Assembly (NCBI RefSeq): GCF_001425825.1
Contig: NZ_LMDM01000023.1
Span: forward strand, 366,213-430,212
Length of the DNA stretch: 64,000 nt
Source: Rhizobacter sp. Root1238
Lineage (GTDB): Bacteria > Pseudomonadota > Gammaproteobacteria > Burkholderiales > Burkholderiaceae_C
Direction of reading: 5' to 3'
Shown here: piece by piece, positions 37,140-46,630 of the stretch
Numbering within the stretch: position 1 is the stretch's first letter
How the letters are laid out: each line of letters starts with the position of its first letter
Translations under genes and position numbers: made by a program
The notes under the pieces: generated by a model
What the model was told of the DNA's origin: nothing
Database searches by the model: none
Seen by the model: only the letters and a program-made list of their open reading frames with translations

Positions 37140-38417
37140 TCACACCAAGCCGTCGAACGGCATGATCTCGACCACGCTGCCCGCCGGCACGTCACCTTGC
37201 TCGTGCGCCAGCACCACCAGCCCGTTCGCCTCGCTCATGCTGCGCAGCACGCCCGAGCCCTGCGAACCGGTGATCGCGACCTGCCACGTGCCATCGGCAG
37301 CGCGCGACACGATGCCGCGCTGGTACTCGGTGCGCCCCGGCCGCTTGCGGATCGCCGCCGTGCAGCGCGCCTGCAGCATCGGCAGCGGCCGGACCACCGC
37401 GCCCGACATCGCGAGCAGCGCGTCGCGCACGAAGGTGTAGAAGCCGACCATCACCGCGACCGGGTTGCCCGGCAGCCCGAACAGCACCGCCTCGCGGCCC
37501 TGGCTCGCGATGCGGCCCACCGCCATCGGCCGGCCCGGCCGCATCGCGATGCGCCAGAACAGCACCTCGCCGAGCCGCGCCATCACCGCGCGCGTGTGGT
37601 CGGCCTCGCCGACGCTGACGCCGCCGGAGGTGATCACCACGTCGGCGTTCTCGACCGCATGCCGCAACGTGGCCTCGAGCGCCGCGGGCTCGTCGCGCAC
37701 GATGCCCAGGTCGAGCACCTCGACGCCGAGCCGCTGCAGCATGCCCCACAGCGTGTAGCGGTTGCTGTCGTAGACGCAGCCTTCGTCGAGCGCCTCGCCG
37801 ACCGAGCGCAGTTCGTTGCCGGTGGAGAAGAAGGCCACGCGCGGGCGGCGCCACACCGGCAGCTCGCCGCGGCCGAGCGACGCGACCAGGCCCAGGTCGG
37901 CCGGCCGCAACGCGCGGCCGGCGTGCAGCGCGATGCTGCCGCGCGCCAGGTCTTCGCCGGCCAGCCGGCGGTTCGCGCCCGGCTTCACCGCGCCGGCGGG
38001 GATGGCGATGCGGTCGCCGTCGCGCTGCACCAGTTCCTGCGGCACGACGGTGTCGAGCCCGGCCGGCATCACCGCGCCGGTCATGATGCGGGCGCAGTGG
38101 CCGGCGCCGATGGCGTGCCCGACGACCTGGCCGGCCAGGCCGACGCCGGCCACCGTCAGCACGGTGGCTTCGCCGGCGCGCAGCTCGTCGCCGCGGAAGG
38201 CATAGCCGTCCATCGCCGCGTTGTCCTGCGGCGGCACGGCGATCGTCGAGACGATGTCCTGCGCCAGCACGCGGCCGAGGCTCGAGCGCAGCGACAGGTG
38301 CTCCACCGCCTGCACGCGCGGCAGCATGCGCGCAATGAAGGCGCGCGCGACGTCGACCGGCAGGTCGTCGGCGTCGTAGCCCGGCAGCCCGAGGGCGAGG
38401 TCGTTCAGTGTCGGCAT
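37140..38417 (-). CDS. moeA: Molybdopterin molybdenumtransferase MoeA (copy 1)
   Basis: 425 residues, full length. Motifs include DNAAMDGYAFRGDEL, IMTGAVMPAG, GEDLARGS, FFSTGNEL, DSNRYTLWGML, TSGGVSVGEADH and FGLPGNPVA. It inserts molybdenum into adenylylated molybdopterin. A second, diverged copy lies at 53307. It is followed on the same strand (upstream) by GNAT, mobA and moaA genes, forming a cofactor cluster transcribed towards rnhA. Confidence 0.93.
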   Translation of the reverse strand: MPTLNDLALGLPGYDADDLPVDVARAFIARMLPRVQAVEHLSLRSSLGRVLAQDIVSTIAVPPQDNAAMDGYAFRGDELRAGEATVLTVAGVGLAGQVVGHAIGAGHCARIMTGAVMPAGLDTVVPQELVQRDGDRIAIPAGAVKPGANRRLAGEDLARGSIALHAGRALRPADLGLVASLGRGELPVWRRPRVAFFSTGNELRSVGEALDEGCVYDSNRYTLWGMLQRLGVEVLDLGIVRDEPAALEATLRHAVENADVVITSGGVSVGEADHTRAVMARLGEVLFWRIAMRPGRPMAVGRIASQGREAVLFGLPGNPVAVMVGFYTFVRDALLAMSGAVVRPLPMLQARCTAAIRKRPGRTEYQRGIVSRAADGTWQVAITGSQGSGVLRSMSEANGLVVLAHEQGDVPAGSVVEIMPFDGLV

Positions 38418-38428
38418 GGGGAGGGGCG

Positions 38429-39007
38429 TCAGCGCGGCGCGGTCGAGGTCGGCAGCGGCAGCGTCAGCGACATCAGGTCCTTGTCATGGTAGACGCCGTC
38501 GAGCTTGATCGCGCGCTTCAGCGTGCCGTAGCGCTCGAAGCCGGCGCCTTCGTAGAGCCGCACCGCGCGCTGGTTGCTCGACGTGACCGACAGCGTCAGC
38601 AGCTCGATGCCGTCGGCCGCCTGCGCCTGCTCGATGCACGCCGCCAGCAGCGCGCGGCCGATGCCGCGGCCGGCCGCTTGCGCCTGCACCATCATCCCGA
38701 CCACGTGGCCGATGTGGCGCACCTTGCTGCGGTTCTCGCGCTCGCAGGTGAGGGCGCCCAGCAGCTCGCCGTCGTCCCAGGCGCCGAGCGTGAACTGCCC
38801 GCCGCCGGCGTGGCCCAGCCCGAACCGCGGCAGGTAGACCTCGGCCGGCTTGCGCGATTCGGTGAGCGCGTCGGAGGTGAAGGCGTCGGGGAAGGCGTGC
38901 AGCATGCCGTCGCGCAAGGCCTTGTAGGCGGGCAGGTCGGCGACGCCGAGCGCACGGATCACCAGCAGCTCAGGGGCCGCGCGGCGCGCGGAGTCGGTCA
39001 AGGTCAT
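38429..39007 (-). CDS. GNAT-family N-acetyltransferase
   Basis: 192 residues with the GNAT fold. Acetyl-CoA is bound by QAAGRGIGRALLAACIEQA, followed by the conserved ITLSVTSSNQRAVRLYEGAGFERYG-type segment. The start at 39007 (MTLTDSAR) lies 38 bases inside mobA, giving a translational overlap. Its place between mobA and moeA may be only incidental, as the substrate cannot be read from sequence. Confidence 0.88.
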   Translation of the reverse strand: MTLTDSARRAAPELLVIRALGVADLPAYKALRDGMLHAFPDAFTSDALTESRKPAEVYLPRFGLGHAGGGQFTLGAWDDGELLGALTCERENRSKVRHIGHVVGMMVQAQAAGRGIGRALLAACIEQAQAADGIELLTLSVTSSNQRAVRLYEGAGFERYGTLKRAIKLDGVYHDKDLMSLTLPLPTSTAPR

Positions 39008-39584
39008 CGAGGGTGTTGGCATTGGCGAAGGCCCCGGGTTCATCGAACACCGCCTCGGCGAGGCGGTGCTGTGCAGCCCAGGTGCGCACCCGGCGTTGGC
39101 CGGACTGCATGAACGCCCGCAGGCTGTTGGCAAGGCCGACCCGGATCAGGCAGAAGGTCGGCTCGGGCTGAAGGCTATCACCGTCGCGGCTCACCGCCAT
39201 CGCGATCTCGGCATCGGCGGCGGTCATCGCGTCGGACAGGCGCAGCACCAGGTCGAGCGGGAAGTGCGGCGTGTCGCAGGGCACGGTCGCCAGCAGCGGT
39301 GTCTCGCAGTGCAGCAGTCCGGCCAGCACGCCGGCCAGCGGCCCGGCGTACTCGGGCAGCGCAGCGGGCCGTGCATCGGGCCAGACCGGCACGCCGAGCT
39401 TGCGGTAGTCGTCGAGGTGGCGGTTCGCGCTGAGCATCGTGCGGCCGACCTGCGGCGCGAGCCGCAGCAGCGCATGCTGCGCGAGCGTGGCGCCGGCGAA
39501 GGCCTGCAGGCCCTTGTCCACCCCGCCCATGCGTCGGCCTTGCCCGCCGGCCAGCACCAGGCCGGTGATCAGCGCCGGGTTCAT
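38970..39584 (-). CDS. mobA: Molybdenum cofactor guanylyltransferase
   Basis: 204 residues. The nucleotide-binding signature [16 protein letters not shown] is at the N-terminus, and [10 protein letters not shown] carries the metal-binding aspartate. It attaches GMP to molybdenum cofactor to make the guanine dinucleotide form used by DMSO-reductase family enzymes. Its start overlaps the moaA stop by four bases, and its 3' end overlaps the GNAT start. Confidence 0.92.
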   Translation of the reverse strand: MNPALITGLVLAGGQGRRMGGVDKGLQAFAGATLAQHALLRLAPQVGRTMLSANRHLDDYRKLGVPVWPDARPAALPEYAGPLAGVLAGLLHCETPLLATVPCDTPHFPLDLVLRLSDAMTAADAEIAMAVSRDGDSLQPEPTFCLIRVGLANSLRAFMQSGQRRVRTWAAQHRLAEAVFDEPGAFANANTLDDLDRLRAPRGP

Positions 39585-40702
39585 CCGCCGATGTAGTGCA
39601 TCTCGACGCGGCGCTCGGCCGGCGCGGACGACGGCTGCGCACCGGCTTCGCTGCGCAGTTCGGAATAGCGGTCGGCACGGCGGTTCCACACACCGCCGAT
39701 CGCCGCCGAGATCTCGGCGTCGGTGCGGCCCTCGCGCAGCAGCGCGCGCAGGTCGTGGCCGCGGTTCGCGAACAGGCACAGGTAGAGCTTGCCTTCGGTC
39801 GACAGCCGCGCGCGGTTGCAGTCGCTGCAGAAGGCCTGCGTCACGCTCGAGATCACGCCGATCTCGCCGCCGCCGTCGGCATAGCGCCAGCGTTGCGCGG
39901 TCTCGCCGGCCTGCTGTGCATCGAGCGGCTGCAGCGGGAAGGCCGCGGCGACGCGCGCGACGACCTCGGCCGACGGCAGCACCTCGTCCATGCGCCAGCC
40001 GTTGGTGGCGCCGACGTCCATGTACTCGATGAAGCGCAGCACCACGCCGGTGTGCCGGAAGTGCCGTGCCATCGCGACGATCTGGTCGTCGTTGGTGCCG
40101 CGCTTGACCACCATGTTGACCTTGATCGGGCCGAGCCCCACGCGCTGCGCGGCGTCGATGCCGGCCAGCACGTCGGCGACCGGGAAATCAGCGTCGTTCA
40201 TGCGGCGGAACACCGCGTCGTCGAGCGCGTCGAGGCTGACGGTGATGCGCTGCAGGCCGGCATCCTTCAGCGCCTGCGCCTTGCGGGCAAGCACCGAGCC
40301 GTTGGTGGTCAGCGTCAGGTCGAGCGGGGTGCCGTCGACGGTGCGCAACGCTGCCAGCATCCCGACCAGCCGCTCCAGGTTCTTGCGCAGCAGCGGCTCG
40401 CCGCCGGTCAGGCGGATCTTGTGCGTGCCGTGCGCGACGAACACGCCGGCCAGCCGCGCGATCTCCTCGAAGCTCAGCAGCGAGCTGTGCGGCAGGAACT
40501 CGTAGTGCTTGTCGAAGACTTCCTTCGGCATGCAGTAGCTGCAGCGGAAGTTGCAGCGGTCGGTCACCGAGATGCGCAGGTCGCGCAGCGGTCGGCCGAG
40601 CGTGTCGGCCAGCAGGCCGGTCGGGGCCGTCGAATGCTGGGGCACCGCCGGCACGCTGGACGCGTAGCGGAGGTCTGCCAGCGGGATCACTTTGTCGGCC
40701 AT
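39581..40702 (-). CDS. moaA: GTP 3',8-cyclase (molybdenum cofactor synthesis)
   Basis: 373 residues. The radical SAM cluster cysteines are in CNFRCSYC; a second iron-sulfur cluster is formed by CSDCNRAR and the later LCLF cysteine. The protein ends in the conserved double glycine. It performs the first step of molybdopterin synthesis from GTP. About 30 extra residues precede the usual start. It is first in the moaA-mobA-GNAT-moeA run; moaC is not in the window. Confidence 0.96.
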   Translation of the reverse strand: MADKVIPLADLRYASSVPAVPQHSTAPTGLLADTLGRPLRDLRISVTDRCNFRCSYCMPKEVFDKHYEFLPHSSLLSFEEIARLAGVFVAHGTHKIRLTGGEPLLRKNLERLVGMLAALRTVDGTPLDLTLTTNGSVLARKAQALKDAGLQRITVSLDALDDAVFRRMNDADFPVADVLAGIDAAQRVGLGPIKVNMVVKRGTNDDQIVAMARHFRHTGVVLRFIEYMDVGATNGWRMDEVLPSAEVVARVAAAFPLQPLDAQQAGETAQRWRYADGGGEIGVISSVTQAFCSDCNRARLSTEGKLYLCLFANRGHDLRALLREGRTDAEISAAIGGVWNRRADRYSELRSEAGAQPSSAPAERRVEMHYIGG

Positions 40703-40770
40703 GGGCGGATTGTGCCCGGCCGGTATGTGTCGGATGGGCGTGGGGCGATTCGATCGCGCGTTCTGTTGAT

Positions 40771-41634
40771 TCAGGCCTTGACGGCTTTCGCGGCGGGCTT
40801 GCGGCGGGTCTTGTGCGCGGCCTTGCGCGTCGCCGGCGGGCTGGCCGGCTTCAGCACCTCGGGCACCGCGGCGGCGAGGGGCGCTGCCGCGGTGGCGGCG
40901 GCCGTCGCGACGTTGTCGACCGCGGAGGTCACCGCGCCGCCGTCGGGCAGCGATTCGACGGTGGTCGCCGCGTCGGACGCCGGTGCCTCGGCCTGCTCGG
41001 CCCGGCGGGCGCCGGTGAAGCGCTTGGCCCAGTAGGCGAAGCGCATGTCCTCGACCCGCACCTCGCCGCCGGGCTTCGGCGCGTGGATGAACTTGCCTTC
41101 GCCGATGTAGATGCCGACGTGCGAGAAGGTGCGGCGCAGCGTGTTGAAGAACACCAGGTCGCCGGGCTTCAGGTCATCGCGCTTGACGGTGAGCAAGCCC
41201 TTGGCCCGGGCCTGCTCGTCGGCGCGGCGCGGCAGCACCAGGCCCAGGCTGCTCTCGAAGATGTGGCGGGTGAAGCCGCTGCAGTCGAAGCCGGAATCGG
41301 CATCGTTGCCGCCGCGGCGGTAGCGCACGCCCAGGAAGTTCATCGCGGTCAGCACCATGTCGGACGCCTTCTGGCGGACGTGCTGCGTGAAGCTTTCGGG
41401 GGCGGCTGCAGGGGGTGTCGCGACCGGCGCCGCGGTGGCGGCAGGCGTCGGTTCGGCGGGCGGCGCTGCGGCCGGCGTGCTGGCGGCACCGCCCGGGGCG
41501 ATCAGGCCCTTGTCGCTCAGCAGGCGGGTGATCTGGTCGGTGTCGGCCCAGGCGCTGCCGCCGGCCACAGCCAGCGCCACCAGGGAAGCGCGCACGAAAA
41601 AGGGGACGACCAACCGCAACATGGCGCGCAGCAT
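40771..41634 (-). CDS. Exported NlpC/P60 peptidoglycan hydrolase
   Basis: 287 residues. A signal peptide ends GSAWA-D. An Ala/Pro linker follows, then the NlpC/P60 domain with catalytic C118 (FDCSGF), H172 (FSHVGIYIG) and the third polar residue H184 (FIHAP). The C-terminal 70 residues are an Ala/Lys-rich tail. It should cut peptide stems in the periplasm. Start ATG 41634 is chosen for the signal peptide; ATG 41622 and a longer frame to 41685 are alternatives. It is divergent from prpE. Confidence 0.88.
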   Translation of the reverse strand: MLRAMLRLVVPFFVRASLVALAVAGGSAWADTDQITRLLSDKGLIAPGGAASTPAAAPPAEPTPAATAAPVATPPAAAPESFTQHVRQKASDMVLTAMNFLGVRYRRGGNDADSGFDCSGFTRHIFESSLGLVLPRRADEQARAKGLLTVKRDDLKPGDLVFFNTLRRTFSHVGIYIGEGKFIHAPKPGGEVRVEDMRFAYWAKRFTGARRAEQAEAPASDAATTVESLPDGGAVTSAVDNVATAAATAAAPLAAAVPEVLKPASPPATRKAAHKTRRKPAAKAVKA

Positions 41635-41750
41635 AAAAGAGTCAACGGGCAGCGTCAACGGCAAAAGTCCTTTCAAAACCGGCACTTAGCACGTTCTTTT
41701 CAGGCTTTTCCTGGGTTGTTGCGGAGGTGTTTCTGTGGTGTAACCGAGGT

Positions 41751-43655
41751 ATGGGTTCCTACCGAGATTTTCACGCGCGCTCGCTGACCGACCGCGACGG
41801 CTTCTGGTCCGAACAGGCGGCCTTGATCGACTGGGAGCGGCCGTTCGAGCAGGTCTGCGATGCCAGTCACCCGCCATTCGCGCGCTGGTTCGTCGGCGGG
41901 CGGACCAACCTGTGCCACAACGCGGTCGACCGCCACCTGGCTGCGCGCGCCGACCAGCCCGCGCTGATCTACGTGTCGAGCGAGACCGGCGACGAGCGGC
42001 GCTACACCTTTCGCGAACTGCATGCCGAGGTGCAGCGCATGGCGGCCATCCTGCTGTCGCTCGGCGTGAAGCAGGGCGACCGCGTGCTGGTCTACCTGCC
42101 GATGATTCCGGAGGCGGCGTTCGCGATGCTGGCCTGCGCCCGCATCGGCGCGATCCATTCGGTGGTGTTCGGCGGCTTTGCCAGCGCGAGCCTGGCCAGC
42201 CGCATCGACGACGCGCAGCCGACGCTGATCGTGAGCGCCGATGCCGGCAGCCGCGGTGGCAAGCTCGTCGCGTACAAGCCCCTGCTCGACGAGGCGATGC
42301 GGCTGGCCGATCACAAGACGCCGCGCACGCTGATGATCGACCGCGGGCTCGCGCCGATGCAGCTCGACGCGCAGCGCGATGCGTCGTACGAGGCGCTGCG
42401 GGCCGAGCATTTCGAGGCGGCCGTGCCCTGCACCTGGGTCGAGTCCACGCAGCCGAGCTACACGCTGTACACCAGCGGCACCACCGGCCGGCCCAAGGGC
42501 GTGCAGCGCGACACCGGCGGCTACGCGGTGGCCCTGGCCGCGAGCATGAAGCACATCTTCCAGGGACGTGCCGGCGAGACCTTCTTCTGCACCAGCGACA
42601 TCGGCTGGGTGGTCGGCCACAGCTACATCGTCTACGGACCGTTGATCGCCGGCATGGCGACGCTGATGTACGAGGGGCTGCCGGTCCGGCCGGACGCGGC
42701 GGTGTGGTGGCGCCTGGTCGAGACGTACCGCGTCAGCGTGATGTTCAGCTCGCCGACCGCGGTGCGGGTGCTGAAGAAGCACGATGCCGCATTGCTGAAG
42801 CGGCACGACCTGTCGAGCCTGCGCGCACTGTTCCTGGCCGGCGAGCCGCTCGACGAGCCGACCGCGCACTGGATCGCCGACGGCATCGGCAAGCCGGTCA
42901 TCGACAACTACTGGCAGACGGAGACCGGCTGGCCGATATTGACGATCGCGAACGGCGTGGAGCGGACGGCGGGGCGCTTCGGCAGCCCGGGCGTCGCGAT
43001 GTACGGCTACGACGTGAAGCTGGTCGACGAGCTGAGCGGCGAGGAGCTGACGCAGCCGAACCGGAAGGGCGTGCTGGTCATCGAAGGGCCGCTGCCGCCC
43101 GGGTGCATGCAGACGGTGTGGCGCGACGATGCGCGCTTCGTCGAGACCTACTGGAAGACGATTCCCGGGCGCATGGTCTACAGCACCTTCGACTGGGGCG
43201 TGCGCGACGAGGACGGCTACTACTTCATCCTCGGCCGCACCGACGACGTGATCAACGTGGCCGGGCATCGGCTCGGCACGCGCGAGATCGAGGAGAGCAT
43301 CAGCAGCCACCCGGCGGTGGCCGAGGTGGCGGTGGTGGGTGTGGCCGACCCGCTGAAGGGCCAGGCGGCCATGGCCTTCGTCGTGCTGCGCGATGCCGGC
43401 CTCGCGGGCGACGAAGCCGGCCGGCTGCGGCTGGAAGGCGAGGTGATGAAGACGGTCGAGCAGGGGCTCGGCGCGATCGCGCGGCCGTCGCGCGTGCACG
43501 TCGTCGGCGCGCTGCCGAAGACACGCTCCGGCAAGCTGCTGCGCCGCGCGATCCAGGCGGTGTGCGAGCACCGCGACCCGGGCGACTTGACGACGATCGA
43601 GGACCCGACCGCGCTGCAGCAGATCCGCGAGCGGGTGGAACCCCGTTCGGGCTGA
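41751..43655 (+). CDS. prpE: Propionate--CoA ligase / short-chain acyl-CoA synthetase
   Basis: 634 residues. The adenylate-forming motifs are YTSGTTGRPKGV, YWQTETGWP, GRTDDVINVAGHRLGTREIEE and the catalytic lysine in TRSGKLLRR. Overall it fits the PrpE branch of the acetyl-CoA synthetase family. It activates propionate (or acetate) with ATP and CoA. The last three codons and the stop lie inside a palindromic repeat element, so the C-terminus may not be ancestral. It is convergent with the PhoH gene. Confidence 0.88.
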   Translation: MGSYRDFHARSLTDRDGFWSEQAALIDWERPFEQVCDASHPPFARWFVGGRTNLCHNAVDRHLAARADQPALIYVSSETGDERRYTFRELHAEVQRMAAILLSLGVKQGDRVLVYLPMIPEAAFAMLACARIGAIHSVVFGGFASASLASRIDDAQPTLIVSADAGSRGGKLVAYKPLLDEAMRLADHKTPRTLMIDRGLAPMQLDAQRDASYEALRAEHFEAAVPCTWVESTQPSYTLYTSGTTGRPKGVQRDTGGYAVALAASMKHIFQGRAGETFFCTSDIGWVVGHSYIVYGPLIAGMATLMYEGLPVRPDAAVWWRLVETYRVSVMFSSPTAVRVLKKHDAALLKRHDLSSLRALFLAGEPLDEPTAHWIADGIGKPVIDNYWQTETGWPILTIANGVERTAGRFGSPGVAMYGYDVKLVDELSGEELTQPNRKGVLVIEGPLPPGCMQTVWRDDARFVETYWKTIPGRMVYSTFDWGVRDEDGYYFILGRTDDVINVAGHRLGTREIEESISSHPAVAEVAVVGVADPLKGQAAMAFVVLRDAGLAGDEAGRLRLEGEVMKTVEQGLGAIARPSRVHVVGALPKTRSGKLLRRAIQAVCEHRDPGDLTTIEDPTALQQIRERVEPRSG

Positions 43656-43703
43656 GCCTGGCGAAGCCTGCGAGCAGCGCTTCGACGAGCTCAGGGCGAG
43701 CGG
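43643..43703. repeat. Long imperfect palindromic intergenic repeat
   Basis: Arms at 43643-43666 and 43680-43703 are 24 bases each with about six mismatches; the outer motif is CCGTTCGGGCTGAGC. The pattern TTCGGGCTGAGCCTGTCGAAG recurs in many betaproteobacterial genomes. The left arm contains the prpE stop codon. Between two convergent genes it may act as a bidirectional terminator. Confidence 0.7.
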
Positions 43704-43710
43704 GGGAGCG

Positions 43711-45399
43711 TCAGAGCACCTCGGACGCGAAGTCCGCGAGGCGCGAACGCTCGCCACGCGCCAGGGTGACGTGCCCCGAGTGCGGCCAGCCCTTGAAGCG
43801 GTCAACCGCGAAGGTCAGCCCGGAGCTGCCTTCGGTCAGGTACGGCGTGTCGATCTGCGCGAGGTTGCCCAGGCACACGATCTTCGTGCCGGGGCCGGCG
43901 CGGGTGATCAGTGTCTTCATCTGCTTGGGCGTCAGGTTCTGCGCCTCGTCGATGATCACGAACTTGTTCAGGAAGGTGCGCCCGCGCATGAAGTTCAGGC
44001 TCTTGATCTTGATCTTGCTGCGCACCAGGTCGTTGGTGGCCGCGCGGCCCCATTCGCCGGCCGCGCCGTCGGTCTTCGACAGCACCTCGAGGTTGTCGTC
44101 GAGCGCGCCCATCCACGGCGACATCTTTTCTTCCTCGGTGCCCGGCAGGAAGCCGATGTCCTCGCCCACCGGCACCGTCACGCGGGTCACGATGATCTCG
44201 GTGTAGCGGCGGTCGTCCATCACCTGCGACAGCCCGGCCGCCAGCGTCATCAGCGTCTTGCCGGTGCCGGCGGTGCCGGTCAGCGTGATGAAGTCGCAGT
44301 CGGGGTCCATCAGCAGGTTCAGCGCGAAGTTCTGCTCGCGGTTGCGTGCGGTGACGCCCCACACCGCATTCTTCTGGTGGGTGTACTCGCGCAGCGTGCG
44401 CAGCACCGCGGTCTTGCCGGTGATCTCGGTGACCTTGGCGTACAGCGGCGCGGCACCCGGGGCTTCGAGGTAGACGAACTGGTTGACGAGCAGCGCCGGC
44501 ACCATCGGCCCGCTGATGCGGTAGTAGGTGAGGCCGCCCTGGTTCCAGCTCTCCATGGTCTTGCCATGGCGGTCCCAAAAGTCGGCCGGCAGCGCCAGCA
44601 CGCCGGTGTAGAGCAGGTCGCCGTCTTCCAGCGTCTTGTCGTTGGTGTAGTCCTCGGCGGCCAGGCCCAGCGCGCGCGCCTTGATGCGCATGTTGATGTC
44701 CTTGGACACCAGCACCACCTCGCGGCCTTGCTGCTGGTCGCGGAGCGCCTGCACGACGCCCAGGATCTGGTTGTCGGCCTTGCCCTGCGGCAACCCTTGC
44801 GGCAGCGTCACGTTGACCAGCGTGGTCTGGAAGAACAGCTTGCCGCCGGCCTCGCGGTGGCCGGTGCCCGCCAGCGGCAGGCCTTCGGCCATGTCGCGTC
44901 CGGGCTGGTCGGACAGGCCGCCGGCCAGCGCGTCGAGGTCGCGGCTCACCTGGCGTGCGTTGCGGGCGACTTCGGACATGCCTTTCTTGTGATCGTCGAG
45001 CTCCTCGAGCGTGATCATCGGCAGGTAGACGTCGTGTTCCTCGAAGCGGAACAGGCAGGTCGGGTCGTGCATCAGCACGTTGGTGTCGAGCACGAACAGC
45101 TTGGCCGGGCCGGTGCCGCGCGGCTTGCGCAGCTTCGGCTCGGGGCTCGGACGGCGTGCCGCGGTGGCGACCGGGGCCGGGGCCGAAGGCGGCATCACCG
45201 GCGCGATGGGCTTGGCCTTGGCCGTGACCACCGGCGCGGCTTCGCGCGGGGCATCGAACAGGTCGAGGACCGCCGGCGAGGCGGGCTCCTCGCTGCGTTT
45301 GCTCTGCGTGCGTTTGCCGGGTTTGGGAGCGGCCTGCGATTCGAAATCGGCGGGGGTGAGGAGGGCGGCGCGTTTGGCAGGCGGCTTGGGCAGTGGCAT
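43711..45399 (-). CDS. PIN-PhoH family ATPase
   Basis: 562 residues. After a Pro/Ala-rich N-terminus comes a PIN-like nuclease domain (LFVLDTNVLMHDP, LEELDDHKKG, VSKDINMRIKA). The PhoH ATPase domain has GTAGTGKT (Walker A) and FVIIDEAQN (Walker B). The family, also known as PhoH2/YlaK, combines RNA unwinding and cleavage. It is convergent with prpE. The alternative start 45505 is shadow. Confidence 0.92.
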   Translation of the reverse strand: MPLPKPPAKRAALLTPADFESQAAPKPGKRTQSKRSEEPASPAVLDLFDAPREAAPVVTAKAKPIAPVMPPSAPAPVATAARRPSPEPKLRKPRGTGPAKLFVLDTNVLMHDPTCLFRFEEHDVYLPMITLEELDDHKKGMSEVARNARQVSRDLDALAGGLSDQPGRDMAEGLPLAGTGHREAGGKLFFQTTLVNVTLPQGLPQGKADNQILGVVQALRDQQQGREVVLVSKDINMRIKARALGLAAEDYTNDKTLEDGDLLYTGVLALPADFWDRHGKTMESWNQGGLTYYRISGPMVPALLVNQFVYLEAPGAAPLYAKVTEITGKTAVLRTLREYTHQKNAVWGVTARNREQNFALNLLMDPDCDFITLTGTAGTGKTLMTLAAGLSQVMDDRRYTEIIVTRVTVPVGEDIGFLPGTEEEKMSPWMGALDDNLEVLSKTDGAAGEWGRAATNDLVRSKIKIKSLNFMRGRTFLNKFVIIDEAQNLTPKQMKTLITRAGPGTKIVCLGNLAQIDTPYLTEGSSGLTFAVDRFKGWPHSGHVTLARGERSRLADFASEVL

Positions 45400-45449
45400 G
45401 GGTGTGTGTCGGGTGGGCTTGGAGGTCAGGTGGGGGAGGCGAGGGCAAC

Positions 45450-45478
45450 AAAAAAGCCGCGCGGTTGCCCGAGCGGCT
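45450..45478 (-). terminator. Rho-independent terminator after bcp
   Basis: On the minus strand AGCCGC, a 12-base loop and GCGGCT precede six T. It lies about 100 bases downstream of the bcp stop and just before the PhoH gene. Confidence 0.75.
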
Positions 45479-45581
45479 TGATGATGACTGGCTGTCTGAA
45501 TTCACAACTCACAGGCATGACCCATTATGCACATCCACGACGACACCTCAACAAAACTCCCGTCGTCGTGGATTTCGCGGA

Positions 45582-46058
45582 TCAGCCTGCCTTCTTCAGG
45601 CCCTTGACCGCCTTCAGCACTTCGTCGACGTGGCCGGCGACCTTGAGGCCGCGCCATTCGACCCGCAGCACGCCTTCGGCGTCGATCAGGAAGGTGCTGC
45701 GCTCGATGCCCTTGACCTTCTTGCCGTACATGATCTTGTTCTTGACGACGCCGAACATGTGGCACAACTTCTCTTCGGTGTCGGCGATCAGCTCGAACGG
45801 CAGTTCAAGGTTCTGCTTGAACTTGTCGTGCGAACTCATGTTGTCGCGCGAGACGCCAAAAACCACCGCGCCGGCCTTGACGAAATCCTTGTGCCGATCG
45901 CGAAACTGCATGGCCTCGGTGGTACAACCGGGCGTGTTGTCCTTCGGGTAGAAGTAGAGAACGACGATCTGCCCCGCGAAGGCGGCGGGCGTGAACTTCA
46001 CGCCACCGGTTGCGAGCGCTTCAAATTCCGGGAGGGGTTTGTTGAGGGCTGGCGTCAT
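45582..46058 (-). CDS. bcp: Thiol peroxidase BCP
   Basis: 158 residues. The peroxidatic cysteine is C45 in TPGCTTEA; position 50, the resolving cysteine of E. coli BCP, is not a cysteine. C99 (KLCHMFG) could resolve it, or it may work as a 1-Cys enzyme. It reduces hydroperoxides in the cytoplasm using thioredoxin. It has a TATAAT box upstream and a terminator downstream, so it is probably transcribed alone. Confidence 0.94.
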   Translation of the reverse strand: MTPALNKPLPEFEALATGGVKFTPAAFAGQIVVLYFYPKDNTPGCTTEAMQFRDRHKDFVKAGAVVFGVSRDNMSSHDKFKQNLELPFELIADTEEKLCHMFGVVKNKIMYGKKVKGIERSTFLIDAEGVLRVEWRGLKVAGHVDEVLKAVKGLKKAG

Positions 46059-46100
46059 GAAGAATTCTGGGGAGTTGCGCCGCGGGAGGCGTAGCCGTTG

Positions 46101-46106
46101 ATTATA
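46101..46106 (-). promoter_or_regulatory. -10 box of bcp
   Basis: Minus-strand TATAAT followed by CAACGG, 42 bases before the bcp start. A convincing -35 box was not seen. Confidence 0.45.
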
Positions 46107-46136
46107 AGGCCACGGCCATTGCGCTCCGGCGCCCCA

Positions 46137-46511
46137 TCAGCCACCCAGCAGCAGGCCGACCACCGCGCGGCGCCCTTCCGAGACCAGCACGTTGTAAGTG
46201 CGGCAGGCCGCCGCGGTGTCCATCGTCTCGATGCCGATGCGCTGGTCGATCAACGGGCGCAGCAGCGCCGGCGACGGGAAGCGGATGCGGTCCCCGCTGC
46301 CGAAGATCACCAGCTCGGGCGACAGCGCCGCGATCGCGCCGAAATGTTCGGCCGTCAGGTCTTCGAAGCGCTCGACGTTCCATTCGACGACCTCGCCCTG
46401 CCAGGGCACGACGATGCTGCGCCGATGCACGACGCCGTTGATCGAGATGGCTCCCGGGATCAGCCCGGAGACGGCGTTGACGCCTTCGATGCGGTCAGGT
46501 TGAAGCTTCAT
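46137..46511 (-). CDS. Mth938-like domain protein
   Basis: 124 residues with the Mth938/AAMDC (DUF498) fold signature: NGVVHRRSIVVP near the middle, LSPELVIFGSGD, and the terminal MDTAAACRTYNVLVSEGRRAVVGLLL. Members are small, soluble and of uncertain role. The gene lies just upstream of bcp on the same strand, and the accessory chaperone-effector locus starts divergently about 120 bases away. Confidence 0.88.
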   Translation of the reverse strand: MKLQPDRIEGVNAVSGLIPGAISINGVVHRRSIVVPWQGEVVEWNVERFEDLTAEHFGAIAALSPELVIFGSGDRIRFPSPALLRPLIDQRIGIETMDTAAACRTYNVLVSEGRRAVVGLLLGG

Positions 46512-46630
46512 GTGGAAATTCTCTTCTATCTGGCTCGCTTTTGAAGATGGCGGTATCTCGAAATTGCATGGGACGACTGCGTCGCGAACGTCACGAAGCG
46601 AAGGTCCAAGGCCACATCCCTACGCCAGCA

